64,000 nt of DNA from Paenibacillus sp. SYP-B4298 (lineage in GTDB: Bacteria; Bacillota; Bacilli; Paenibacillales; Paenibacillaceae). The position numbers and the translations under genes were made by a program. This document shows, one piece after another, positions 1 to 7,460 of the stretch. The stretch lies in NCBI RefSeq assembly GCF_027627475.1, contig NZ_CP115484.1:2526001-2590000 (forward strand), written 5' to 3'. Every line of letters begins with the position of its first letter. Position 1 is the stretch's first letter. Under the pieces are notes generated by a model that did not search any database, was not told the origin of the DNA, and worked only from the letters and a program-made list of their open reading frames with translations.

Positions 1-2
1 TC

Positions 3-824
3 ATCATTTTTCATGATTGTTGCCACCAATCCTTCTTCAAGAGCAAGCTCGCCAATGAGGTTGTGGGCACGATTGCAGGCGTGCTGACGCTATGCCCCTA
101 TCATCAATGGAAATACAGCCATTCGGTTCATCATGCAACGAGCGGCAACCTGGACAAACGCGGAATTGGCGATATTTGGGTGTTGACCGTAGAGGAATAT
201 GCTGCTGCTTCCTTCTGGCGTCGTCTTGCATACCGACTCTATCGCAATCCGATCATTATGTTCGGTCTAGGGCCGATCAGCCTGTTTCTAATCGAGTACC
301 GATTTAACCGTCGGGGCGCCAAACGACGGGAGCGCATCAACACGTATATTACCAATGTGGCCATCGCCGTACTGTATGGACTGCTGATATGGGCGATTGG
401 CTGGCAAGCGTTCCTGCTTGTGCAAGGGCCTGTTATCTATGTGTCCGGGCTTCTGGGCATCTGGCTGTTCTATGTACAGCATCAGTTCGAGGACTCGTAT
501 TATGACCATGAGGATGAGTGGAGCTATGTGAAAGCGGCTGTAGAGGGCAGCTCCTATTATAAATTGCCTGCCTTGCTGCAATGGCTGAGCGGCAATATCG
601 GCTTCCATCATGTCCACCATCTGAGTCCCAAGGTGCCTAACTACAACCTGCAGGCCGCTCATGACTCATCTGTGCCACTGCAGCAAGCCACGACGATTAC
701 TCTGCTTACCAGTCTGAAGTCACTGCGCTTCAAGCTGTGGGACGAAGCCGGGCATCGGTTTGTTACCTTCAGGGAGGCACGCACGATGCAGCTTAGCAGC
801 CGCCCTGGCAAGCTGGCTTCCTGA
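3..824 (+). CDS. des: Fatty acid desaturase, 5' end cut by window edge
   Basis: Membrane di-iron acyl-lipid desaturase that introduces a double bond into phospholipid acyl chains. The frame is open from the first bases, so the N-terminus lies outside the window (about 75-80 residues missing if the full length is near 350). The 273 visible residues carry all three histidine boxes: HDCCH at visible residues 4-8, HSVHH at 40-44 and HHVHH at 202-206, the pattern of DesA/delta-5/delta-12 type desaturases. Hydrophobic segments lie between boxes two and three. The GTG at 63 is an internal codon, because box one lies upstream of it. Downstream desK and desR are the thermosensor pair known to control des in Bacillus subtilis, which supports the call. 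The exact position of the double bond cannot be told. Confidence 0.93.
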   Translation: MIFHDCCHQSFFKSKLANEVVGTIAGVLTLCPYHQWKYSHSVHHATSGNLDKRGIGDIWVLTVEEYAAASFWRRLAYRLYRNPIIMFGLGPISLFLIEYRFNRRGAKRRERINTYITNVAIAVLYGLLIWAIGWQAFLLVQGPVIYVSGLLGIWLFYVQHQFEDSYYDHEDEWSYVKAAVEGSSYYKLPALLQWLSGNIGFHHVHHLSPKVPNYNLQAAHDSSVPLQQATTITLLTSLKSLRFKLWDEAGHRFVTFREARTMQLSSRPGKLAS

Positions 825-841
825 CTATATAAACTACGCGA

Positions 842-886
842 CTGCGGTATCGACTTCTTCTGAGGGCGGTGCCGCAGCTTGCTTTT
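842..886 (+). terminator. Possible weak terminator after des
   Basis: CTGCGG (842-847) and CCGCAG (872-877) can pair, followed by a short T run (GCTTTTTAT). The loop is long (24 nt), so this is a weak candidate that would allow read-through into desK. Confidence 0.3.
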
Positions 887-888
887 TA

Positions 889-897
889 TGATACACT
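889..897 (+). promoter_or_regulatory. Possible extended -10 promoter for desK-desR
   Basis: TGATACACT fits an extended -10 (TGnTAnnnT) about 40 nt before the desK start. No convincing -35 was found, so this is only a candidate internal promoter. Confidence 0.3.
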
Positions 898-936
898 GTA
901 ACATGCTAGCATTTCATTGGGAAAGGAAGGGCCGCC

Positions 937-2076
937 ATGCACAAGTGGCATCAAATTTTTCATAAAAGCACCGGATTGAGCGCTTATGTATGGGTTGTGT
1001 TTTGTATATTGCCCTTCTACTTTATTTTCCGTTCCTCGTCCCCTTATGCCGTTGTATCCGGCATTGTCATGATCTTATTGTTCTTCACCTGTTATGTGCT
1101 CGCCTTCGTCTCACGCGGCTGGAAGGTCTACCTGTGGACCAGCCTGCAATTGATTATATCGATTACGATGACTCTGTTATTCAGCTACGTATATTTCTCG
1201 ATCTTTGCGGCTTTTTTTATCGGTAACCTGCAGAACCGCGCCGGCTTTATCACCTTGTATTCCATACATTTGGTAACCACCTTCGCTACCATCAACTATG
1301 GCTTTTTCTCAAAAAATCATCTGCTGTTCACTCAATTCCCCTTTATCCTGATCTGTCTGATTGTCATCATACTGCTGCCATTCAATACGTACAATCGCAA
1401 CAAGCAGGATCAGCTTGAGGGGCAACTGGAGCACGCGAACAAGAAAATATCCGAGCTGGTGAAGCTGGAGGAGCGTCAGCGCATCGCGCGCGATCTCCAT
1501 GATACGCTAGGACAGAAGCTGTCACTGATCGGACTGAAGAGCGATCTGGCCAGCAAGCTGGTCACCAAGCAGCCTGCACAGGCCAAGCAAGAAATGCAGG
1601 ATGTCCATCAGACGGCGAGAACGGCGCTCAAGGAGGTGCGGGAGCTCGTGACCAAGATGCGCGGCGCGCGCCTGGAGGACGAGCTGCAGCACGTACAACA
1701 GATGCTGCAGGCAGCCGGCATCACATTGACGGTGCATGGCAGCCCTTACCTGTCGGATACCTCCCTGCTGGCCGAGAATGTCCTTAGCATGTGCTTGAAG
1801 GAGGCCGTCACCAATATTGTCAAGCATAGCACCGCCACCGCCTGCACCCTATCCATCATTCCCGGGAGAACCGAGCTGACGGTTGTGGTGCAGGATGACG
1901 GAATCGGTATTGCCGATGAGCTCAGTCGATTCAAAGGAAACGGGCTGAGAGGCATGAAGGAACGGCTGGAATTTGTCAATGGCTCGCTGGAGCTTGCATC
2001 AGATAGCGGCACGCGGCTGACACTCAAGGTTCCCAACACAGCTTCACGGCCGCCGCTAGACAATGACACTGCCTAG
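937..2076 (+). CDS. desK: Sensor histidine kinase DesK
   Basis: Membrane-bound thermosensor kinase that phosphorylates DesR. The N-terminal ~150 residues form a run of hydrophobic segments, followed by a charged linker helix (about 150-190) and a HisKA_3 dimerisation domain with the motif RDLHDTLGQ. The phosphoacceptor is His188, the same number as the known B. subtilis DesK phospho-histidine. The C-terminal HATPase domain has the N-box (KEAVTNIVKHS) and G-box (DDGIGI). Length 379 aa is near the family norm. A GGAAAGGAAGGG ribosome site precedes the ATG. It lies 11 bp before desR and 112 bp after the desaturase, so the three genes are likely one regulon. Confidence 0.92.
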   Translation: MHKWHQIFHKSTGLSAYVWVVFCILPFYFIFRSSSPYAVVSGIVMILLFFTCYVLAFVSRGWKVYLWTSLQLIISITMTLLFSYVYFSIFAAFFIGNLQNRAGFITLYSIHLVTTFATINYGFFSKNHLLFTQFPFILICLIVIILLPFNTYNRNKQDQLEGQLEHANKKISELVKLEERQRIARDLHDTLGQKLSLIGLKSDLASKLVTKQPAQAKQEMQDVHQTARTALKEVRELVTKMRGARLEDELQHVQQMLQAAGITLTVHGSPYLSDTSLLAENVLSMCLKEAVTNIVKHSTATACTLSIIPGRTELTVVVQDDGIGIADELSRFKGNGLRGMKERLEFVNGSLELASDSGTRLTLKVPNTASRPPLDNDTA

Positions 2077-2087
2077 GAGGATGAATC

Positions 2088-2693
2088 ATGATACGGATCA
2101 TCATTGCTGAGGATCAGCGTATGCTGCTTGGAGCGCTGGCCTCCCTGCTGGAGCTGGAGGAGGATATGACCGTGGTCGGTCGCGCTGCTAATGGCGAGGA
2201 GGCGGTCTCTCTTGTCCATACGCTTCAGCCAGATATATGCATAATGGATATTGAGATGCCAGCCAAGAGCGGCCTGGAGGCCGCCGAGGAGCTGCGAAGC
2301 TCAGGCTGCGGCTGCAAGATCATCATCCTGACCACCTTTGCCAGATCCGGCTACTTTGAGCGTGCGCTCAAAGCCGGCGTCAGCGGCTATCTGCTCAAGG
2401 ACAGTCCGAGCGAGGAGCTGGCCGATTCCATTCGCAGTATTATGGCTGGCCGCCGTATCTATGCGCCCGAGCTGATGGATGAGGCCTACGGTGAAGGCAA
2501 TCCGCTTACCGACCGTGAGCGCGAGGTGCTCTCGCTCATTGCAGATGGCAAGAACACCAAGGAGATTGCCAGTATGCTCTACATTACGACCGGAACGGTG
2601 CGCAACTACATCTCGGTGATTATGGACAAGATGGATGTGAGCAACCGGATCGAGGCCATCACCCGCTCCAAGGAAAAGGGCTGGTTCAAATAA
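2088..2693 (+). CDS. desR: Response regulator DesR (NarL/LuxR type)
   Basis: DNA-binding partner of DesK that activates the desaturase gene when membranes stiffen. The N-terminal receiver domain has the acidic pair near residues 8-9, phospho-acceptor Asp54 in IMDIEMP (same number as in B. subtilis DesR), a conserved Thr in ILTTF and Lys in LLKDSP. The C-terminal LuxR helix-turn-helix lies at about 138-195 (LTDREREVLSLIADGKNTKEI). Length 201 aa is typical. The AGGAGG ribosome site and 11-bp spacing from desK indicate co-transcription. Its target, the des promoter, lies outside the window. Confidence 0.93.
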   Translation: MIRIIIAEDQRMLLGALASLLELEEDMTVVGRAANGEEAVSLVHTLQPDICIMDIEMPAKSGLEAAEELRSSGCGCKIIILTTFARSGYFERALKAGVSGYLLKDSPSEELADSIRSIMAGRRIYAPELMDEAYGEGNPLTDREREVLSLIADGKNTKEIASMLYITTGTVRNYISVIMDKMDVSNRIEAITRSKEKGWFK

Positions 2694-2772
2694 TCCGTGC
2701 CTTGCAGAAGGAATTGCGTCATATTCTGTCGAATGTGTACGACAAGTCCTGACCGAAGGGAGCGTGCGAGAT

Positions 2773-3324
2773 ATGACCCGACCACTAATTTTCGTATTTA
2801 CCGGTACCAATGGCGCAGGCCGCAAAACTACCGCCCACCGCATCGGCAAGGAACTGGGGATGGAGCACGTGCTCTCCACTACGACTCGCCTGCCGCGGGA
2901 GAAGGAATATCCCGACAAGGACTATCATTTCGTCTCCCCTGTCAACTTTGAGAAGATGGCGGAGGAGCAGCAGTTCGTCGAGACGGTATGGATTGATAAT
3001 GTCCGCTACGGCGTCCGCCTGCAGGAGCTGAATCGTCAGCTTCGCTCCGGCAAGCATGTCTACCTCATTCTGAACAGTGAAGGCGCCTCGGTATTCAAGC
3101 AGCTATATAAGGAGCAGGTTGTACGCATCTTTCTGTATGTCAGCAAGCAGACGATGCTGGAACGACTGGAGTCCAAAGGGCGACCGCACGAGGTCATTGA
3201 ACAATATGCCCGTCTCTACCCTGAAGAGGTCGGCTACCGCAAGCAATGCGAGCATGTGATTGAAAATGTCAATCTGAACCGCACCCTGGAAAAGATACGC
3301 GAAGCGATATTATCTCATCTGTAA
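2773..3324 (+). CDS. Guanylate-kinase-like protein with altered P-loop
   Basis: Protein of 183 aa with the fold signature of GMP kinase. The GMP-binding region is recognisable: TTTRLPREKE near residues 38-47, DYHFVSPVNF next, and ETVWIDNVRYGV. The P-loop near residues 11-20 reads GTNGAGRKTT where GMP kinases have GPSGAGKST, so the usual Lys is Arg and the following Ser is Lys. That resembles the degenerate loops of MAGUK guanylate-kinase domains. It may bind nucleotide weakly, or the shifted Lys18 may still serve. The ATG at 2773 is chosen because AAGGGAG lies 10 nt upstream; the in-frame GTG at 2764 is only 1 nt from that site. It follows desR by about 80 bp and ends at a strong terminator. 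It is unlikely to be the essential gmk. Confidence 0.75.
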   Translation: MTRPLIFVFTGTNGAGRKTTAHRIGKELGMEHVLSTTTRLPREKEYPDKDYHFVSPVNFEKMAEEQQFVETVWIDNVRYGVRLQELNRQLRSGKHVYLILNSEGASVFKQLYKEQVVRIFLYVSKQTMLERLESKGRPHEVIEQYARLYPEEVGYRKQCEHVIENVNLNRTLEKIREAILSHL

Positions 3325-3328
3325 CCGC

Positions 3329-3375
3329 AAGCCTGTTCCCTGGCATATAGTGCCTTAGAGGAACAGGCTTTTTTT
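3329..3375 (+). terminator. Rho-independent terminator of the des operon
   Basis: AAGCCTGTTCC and GGAACAGGCTT form a perfect stem of about 11 bp, followed by seven Ts. It lies 5 nt after the guanylate-kinase-like gene. Confidence 0.9.
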
Positions 3376-3441
3376 GTCTGATTTCTATTCAAATCTTTAT
3401 TAATTCTTAAGGATATTTAAAGAGAGATTCATCCAGAAAAA

Positions 3442-3450
3442 TGGTATACT
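3442..3450 (+). promoter_or_regulatory. Extended -10 promoter of lipoprotein gene 1
   Basis: TGGTATACT is an extended -10 about 48 nt before the GTG start. No good -35 is visible, as expected for the extended class. The paralogue downstream has the matching TGCTATACT. Confidence 0.55.
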
Positions 3451-3498
3451 AATAGAGAACATACATAGATTTGGAAACGGATAGGGGTGCTTTGAAAC

Positions 3499-4971
3499 GT
3501 GAAAAAAGGTTTAGTAAAACCCGCCTTGCTGCTTACCGTCAGTATGTCGCTCATCGCCGGGTGTAGTGGAGGCAACAGTGCCGCAACAGAGGAAAGATCG
3601 ATGCTGAAGGTGCTCTACTATGATGAAAAGTCGTTCCACAGCGAATACGGGATGCTCTATTCGGCATTACATCAAAATGTGGATCTCGAGGTAGTCGACA
3701 TGCAGGATTACTGGCGTAATAATACTGGTGGCGAAGAGGCCGAGGCAGCCTTTCAGAAAATTATCGATGAGCAACAGCCCGATGTGCTATTCTTCTCCTC
3801 TGAGGAGTATGACAAATTCAGCCAGAAGGGCCAGCTGCTTGATCTGACGCCATTCATTGAACAGGACAAATACAATACAGAGAACTTCGTACCGGGTATT
3901 CTTGAATATCTGAAGGAAAAGGGCGGTGGAACACTGTATGGCCTCAGCCCCAGCTTCTTCAGTCAGGCGCTATTCTACAACAAAAATCTGTTCGAGAAAT
4001 ACGGTGTAGAGCTGCCTACTGACCGTATGAGCTGGGATGATGTCATGGCGCTGGCACGCCGTTTCCCAACAGATGGGACACCTGAGGAGCGGATATATGG
4101 ACTGAAAGGCGGCTACCGTTCCAATTTGTATGGCATGGCGACATCGATCGGGGATACCCTTGGACTAAGCATGTTTAACTCGGAATCGATGCAGGTGACA
4201 CTGGATACCCCGGCCTGGCAGAACGCCTTCTCTACGGCACTGGAAACGATCCGCTCCGGAACGATCTATGTCCAGGATGAGAACATGATGCGTTCCTGGA
4301 ACTCCTACGAGGAATATCTCATGTCAGACCCGTTCACCGCAGGACGAGCTGCGATGATGATTGAGAACGTGTATATGATGGATCAACTGCAGCAGGCTGC
4401 AGAGCAGTTGAAGGACAAGGTCAGCTTCGACTGGGATCTGGTGACCGTACCGGTTGACCCGGCTAACCCGGATTATACGACAACAACTTCCGTTGAACAA
4501 ATCTTTGCCATCAACGCGAACTCAACTAACTCGCAGGAAGCATGGAACTTTATTAAGTACATTCATAGTGATGAGTATGCCCGTGTAAAATCCAAGACGT
4601 ATAACGGCGGCTCGATCAGCATTCGCAGCGGGTACTTCAAGGATGACAAGGGTCGCAACCTGGATGCCTTCTATGCGCTGAAGCCAAAACTGGCGCCAAG
4701 CCGCCTCTACTACTCCAAGCTGCCTTCCGGCTTCTATGATGAGTTTAGAGCCTTAGCCGATAGCAAGCTGGAGCCTGTAGTCAAGGACAATGCGTCGCTG
4801 GAGACGACGCTCAAGGAGCTGCAGCAGGAAGGTCAGCAATTGCTGATGAAAGCCAAGCAAGAAGAAGATGAGAAGAAGAGTGAGGATGGGACTCCAAGCG
4901 AGGACCAGCCGGGAAGCACAGATGAGGCTGGTCAGAGTGAAGCAGAAGGTGCCCCAGAGGTCACGTCTTAA
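3499..4971 (+). CDS. Extracellular solute-binding lipoprotein, family 1 (paralogue 1)
   Basis: Secreted lipoprotein of 490 aa of the sugar/oligosaccharide-binding class of ABC importers. The signal peptide ends in a lipobox (SLIAGC, Cys near residue 22). The body has typical family-1 features such as FYNKNLFEKYGVELP and TEAWNFIKY-like stretches. The tail from about residue 445 is a hydrophilic, acidic, low-complexity extension rich in E, D, G and S. The GTG start follows GGGGTG at 9-10 nt. The next gene is a tandem paralogue of identical length, about four-fifths identical by eye. No permease or ATPase gene is near, so the cognate transporter is elsewhere or the protein acts alone. The ligand is unknown. 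Confidence 0.85.
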   Translation: MKKGLVKPALLLTVSMSLIAGCSGGNSAATEERSMLKVLYYDEKSFHSEYGMLYSALHQNVDLEVVDMQDYWRNNTGGEEAEAAFQKIIDEQQPDVLFFSSEEYDKFSQKGQLLDLTPFIEQDKYNTENFVPGILEYLKEKGGGTLYGLSPSFFSQALFYNKNLFEKYGVELPTDRMSWDDVMALARRFPTDGTPEERIYGLKGGYRSNLYGMATSIGDTLGLSMFNSESMQVTLDTPAWQNAFSTALETIRSGTIYVQDENMMRSWNSYEEYLMSDPFTAGRAAMMIENVYMMDQLQQAAEQLKDKVSFDWDLVTVPVDPANPDYTTTTSVEQIFAINANSTNSQEAWNFIKYIHSDEYARVKSKTYNGGSISIRSGYFKDDKGRNLDAFYALKPKLAPSRLYYSKLPSGFYDEFRALADSKLEPVVKDNASLETTLKELQQEGQQLLMKAKQEEDEKKSEDGTPSEDQPGSTDEAGQSEAEGAPEVTS

Positions 4972-5003
4972 CTTCCTATTGTACCCTCGTTAAGTTAAAT
5001 GAT

Positions 5004-5046
5004 AGCCCGGTGACCTGGTATCCCCAGGTCACCGGGCTTATTTTTT
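5004..5046 (+). terminator. Strong terminator between the lipoprotein paralogues
   Basis: AGCCCGGTGACCTGG pairs perfectly with CCAGGTCACCGGGCT (15 bp), followed by TATTTTTT. The rest of the 4972-5288 gap holds only the promoter and palindrome listed next. Confidence 0.93.
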
Positions 5047-5210
5047 CGTTCACCGACATTCTCCTCGATCTAGTTGGCACCCAGCGAGTGGCAGCCGTCT
5101 TGGCAGACATCCCCCCTTCCCCGGAGTCCAAAATGTTAAGCGCGGGGCCTTGAGCGTACAATAATTAATGAATTGTTAAGAGAATCTACAGCAAAAGGGT
5201 AGGTTGAGGA

Positions 5211-5219
5211 TGCTATACT
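5211..5219 (+). promoter_or_regulatory. Extended -10 promoter of lipoprotein gene 2
   Basis: TGCTATACT matches the extended -10 of the upstream paralogue and lies about 70 nt before the ATG at 5289. Confidence 0.5.
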
Positions 5220-5227
5220 CGTATAAG

Positions 5228-5242
5228 CCATCACGGTGATGG
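5228..5242 (+). promoter_or_regulatory. Palindrome at the start of the lipoprotein 2 transcript
   Basis: CCATCAC-G-GTGATGG is a perfect 7-bp inverted repeat with a 1-nt centre, just downstream of the -10 element. It is absent from the leader of paralogue 1. It could be an operator or a small 5' hairpin. Confidence 0.4.
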
Positions 5243-5288
5243 TGACAAATACATAGAGCTTAGGGACAAGATAGGAGTGCTGTGAAAC

Positions 5289-6761
5289 ATGAAGAATTAT
5301 GTAGGAAACCATGCCTTGCTGCTTGCCGTCAGTATGTCACTCATCGCGGGATGCAGCGGAGGCAACACCACAAACACAGAGGAAAGATCGATGCTTAAGA
5401 TACACTCCCTTAATGAAGAGGCCTTTCACTATGGATACGGGATGCTCTATTCTGCATTACATCCAAATGTGGACTTCGAAGTTATCGAGACGCAGGATCT
5501 CTTGCTGAACGCTGACAATGAAGACCGCAAGGCCGCCTTCCAAAAAATGATCGAAGAAGAGCAGCCTGATGTGTTGTTCCTCTCCCTGGAGGAGTATAAC
5601 CTATTCAGTCAACAGGGCAAGTTGCTTGATCTGACTCCCTTCATCGAGCAGGACAAATATAATACAGATAACTTCGTCCCGGGAATGCTTGAATATCTGA
5701 AGGAGCAGGGCGGTGGAACACTGTATGGCCTGAGCCCCAGCTTTTACAGCCAGGCGGTGTTCTACAATAAGGATCTGTTCGAGAAATACGGCGTGGAGCT
5801 GCCGACCGATCGTATGAGCTGGGACGATGTGATGGCACGGGCGAGCCGTTTCCCGACTGATGGGACACCTGAGGAACGGATATATGGACTGAAGAGCGAC
5901 TTCAGCGCTAATTTGTTTGATCTGGCAACATCGATCGGGGATACCCATGGATTGAGCATGTTCAACTCGGATACCATGCAGACTACGCTGGATACTCCGG
6001 CTTGGCACAACGTCTTCTCTAATGCATTGGATGCGATCCGCTCTGGAACGATCTATGTCAAGGATGAGAACAGGATGCCTAATTGGGACTCCTATGAGGG
6101 ATTTCTAATGTCAGATCCGTTCGTCTCAGGACGAGCTGCGATGATGATTGAAGAAGCGTATATTGTCGATCAACTGAAGGCGTCCGCAGAGTATCTGAAG
6201 GACAAGGTCAGCTTTGACTGGGATCTCGTGACGGTACCGATTGACCCGGCCAACCCGGATTATACGACAACAACATCCGTTGACCAAATCTTAGCCATCA
6301 ATGCGAACTCCACTAACTCGAAGGAAGCATGGAACTTTATGAAGTATATTCTTAGCGATGAGTTTGCACGCGTAACATCCAAATCCTATAATGACGCTAT
6401 GGCAATCAGTGTCCGCACGGGCTACTTCAAGGACGACGAAGGCCGCAACCTGGATGCCTTCTATGCGCTGAAGCCGAGCCTGGCGCCAAGCCGCCTCTAC
6501 AACTCCAAGCTGCCTTCCGGCTTCTATGATGAGTTTAGAGCCTTAGCCAACAGCAAGCTGGAGCCTGTAGTCAAGGACAATGCGTCGCTGGAGACGACGC
6601 TCAAGGAGCTGCAGCAGGAAGGCCAGCAATTGCTGATGAAGGCCAAGCAAGAGGAGGATGGGAAGAAGAGTGAGGATGGGAAACCAGACGAGAACCAACC
6701 GGAGAGCACAGATGAGGCTGATCAGAATGAATCGGAAGCAGCCGCAGAGGTCGCATCTTAA
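5289..6761 (+). CDS. Extracellular solute-binding lipoprotein, family 1 (paralogue 2)
   Basis: Tandem duplicate of the gene at 3499, also 490 aa, with the same lipobox (SLIAGC) and the same acidic low-complexity C-terminal extension. The two differ most in the N-terminal ligand lobe (roughly residues 40-90) and near residues 195-215, while the C-terminal third is almost the same at DNA level (for example around 6480-6650). That suggests a recent duplication or gene conversion with divergence in the binding face. The start is ATG with AGGAGTG upstream; leaders of both copies share similar bases before the start. It has its own promoter and terminator, so the copies can be regulated apart. Ligand unknown. 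Confidence 0.85.
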   Translation: MKNYVGNHALLLAVSMSLIAGCSGGNTTNTEERSMLKIHSLNEEAFHYGYGMLYSALHPNVDFEVIETQDLLLNADNEDRKAAFQKMIEEEQPDVLFLSLEEYNLFSQQGKLLDLTPFIEQDKYNTDNFVPGMLEYLKEQGGGTLYGLSPSFYSQAVFYNKDLFEKYGVELPTDRMSWDDVMARASRFPTDGTPEERIYGLKSDFSANLFDLATSIGDTHGLSMFNSDTMQTTLDTPAWHNVFSNALDAIRSGTIYVKDENRMPNWDSYEGFLMSDPFVSGRAAMMIEEAYIVDQLKASAEYLKDKVSFDWDLVTVPIDPANPDYTTTTSVDQILAINANSTNSKEAWNFMKYILSDEFARVTSKSYNDAMAISVRTGYFKDDEGRNLDAFYALKPSLAPSRLYNSKLPSGFYDEFRALANSKLEPVVKDNASLETTLKELQQEGQQLLMKAKQEEDGKKSEDGKPDENQPESTDEADQNESEAAAEVAS

Positions 6762-6799
6762 TCCCCTATTCCCTATTGTACCCTGGTAGTTAAATCGAT

Positions 6800-6836
6800 A
6801 GCCCGGTGACCTGCTGGCAGGACGCCGGGCTTATAT
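6800..6836 (+). terminator. Terminator after lipoprotein 2
   Basis: AGCCCGG and CCGGGCT pair, with an inner CCTGC/GCAGG stem, followed by TTATATT. It is a decayed copy of the terminator after paralogue 1, so the duplication included the terminator. Confidence 0.75.
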
Positions 6837-6883
6837 TCTGTCAGGATCAGGGGGAAGATATACACTCCCCCCTTCTACTTCTC

Positions 6884-7240
6884 CTACTCGTGTCGCAAAT
6901 GCTGGAGGGTCTGACCGAAAATCTCCTCAACATGGTTGTCATCCAGTGAATAATAGACCGTCTTGCCCACTTTGCGTCGCTTCACCATCCTCACATTGCG
7001 TAACAGACGCAACTGATGAGACACAGCCGATTGCCCCATCTCCAGCACTTGTGTCAAGTCATGAACGCACATCTCACTTTGCAGCAACGCATGAATAATT
7101 CGTACACGGGTCGGATCTCCAAGCGCCTTGAACCAATCCGACACCTGGGTGGCTGTCGTCGTCGAGATGAGTCGGTCGCGAAGCTCCGCCAGATTCAGCT
7201 CTGTTGTACCCAGGCAGCTATCCTCGCAAGCTTCATTCAT
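6884..7240 (-). CDS. ArsR/SmtB-family metal-sensing repressor
   Basis: Winged-helix repressor of 118 aa. The core ALGDPTRVRIIHALLQSEMC, then DLTQVLEMGQSAVSHQLRLL and KVGKTVYYSLDD are classic ArsR. The last helix carries DDNHVEEIF...HLRHE, which fits the alpha-5 zinc site (Asp-x-His plus His and Glu/His) of SmtB/CzrA sensors. The N-terminal Cys5 and Cys9 (ATG numbering) and the Cys in SEMCVHDL could add a CadC-like site. A zinc/cadmium/cobalt sensor is therefore likely. ATG at 7240 is preferred over the in-frame GTG at 7264, which lacks a ribosome site. No metal efflux gene is adjacent, so the target lies elsewhere or is its own promoter. Confidence 0.85.
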   Translation of the reverse strand: MNEACEDSCLGTTELNLAELRDRLISTTTATQVSDWFKALGDPTRVRIIHALLQSEMCVHDLTQVLEMGQSAVSHQLRLLRNVRMVKRRKVGKTVYYSLDDNHVEEIFGQTLQHLRHE

Positions 7241-7288
7241 TGTTTTATCCAAAATCCTCACCACCGTCTGTGTTAAGTTATGCTACAA

Positions 7289-7297
7289 ATTATACCA
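7289..7297 (-). promoter_or_regulatory. Extended -10 promoter of the arsR-like gene
   Basis: On the minus strand TGGTATAAT is a full extended -10 about 50 nt upstream of the chosen ATG. Confidence 0.5.
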
Positions 7298-7405
7298 CAA
7301 ACGTGCCGAGTAACTGTAGTGATTACGAATAATCCAGCCAAAGCCTGCAGGGCCTATACTATACAGACTACTGTATTATGCGTAAATGGCTGCCGTCGAC
7401 CTTTA

Positions 7406-7442
7406 TAAAAAAGCAGACGATGTCTTTAACGACACCATCTGC
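7406..7442 (-). terminator. Terminator of araA
   Basis: On the minus strand GCAGATGGTGTC pairs with GACATCGTCTGC (12 bp with two G-U pairs), followed by TTTTTTA. It lies 19 nt after the araA stop. Confidence 0.9.
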
Positions 7443-7460
7443 CTGTTATACTTGGTACAA

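Noticed and set aside
4976-5161. Minus-strand ORF of 61 codons between the lipoprotein genes
   Set aside because: It runs through a strong terminator hairpin, lacks a ribosome site and has no recognisable protein character.
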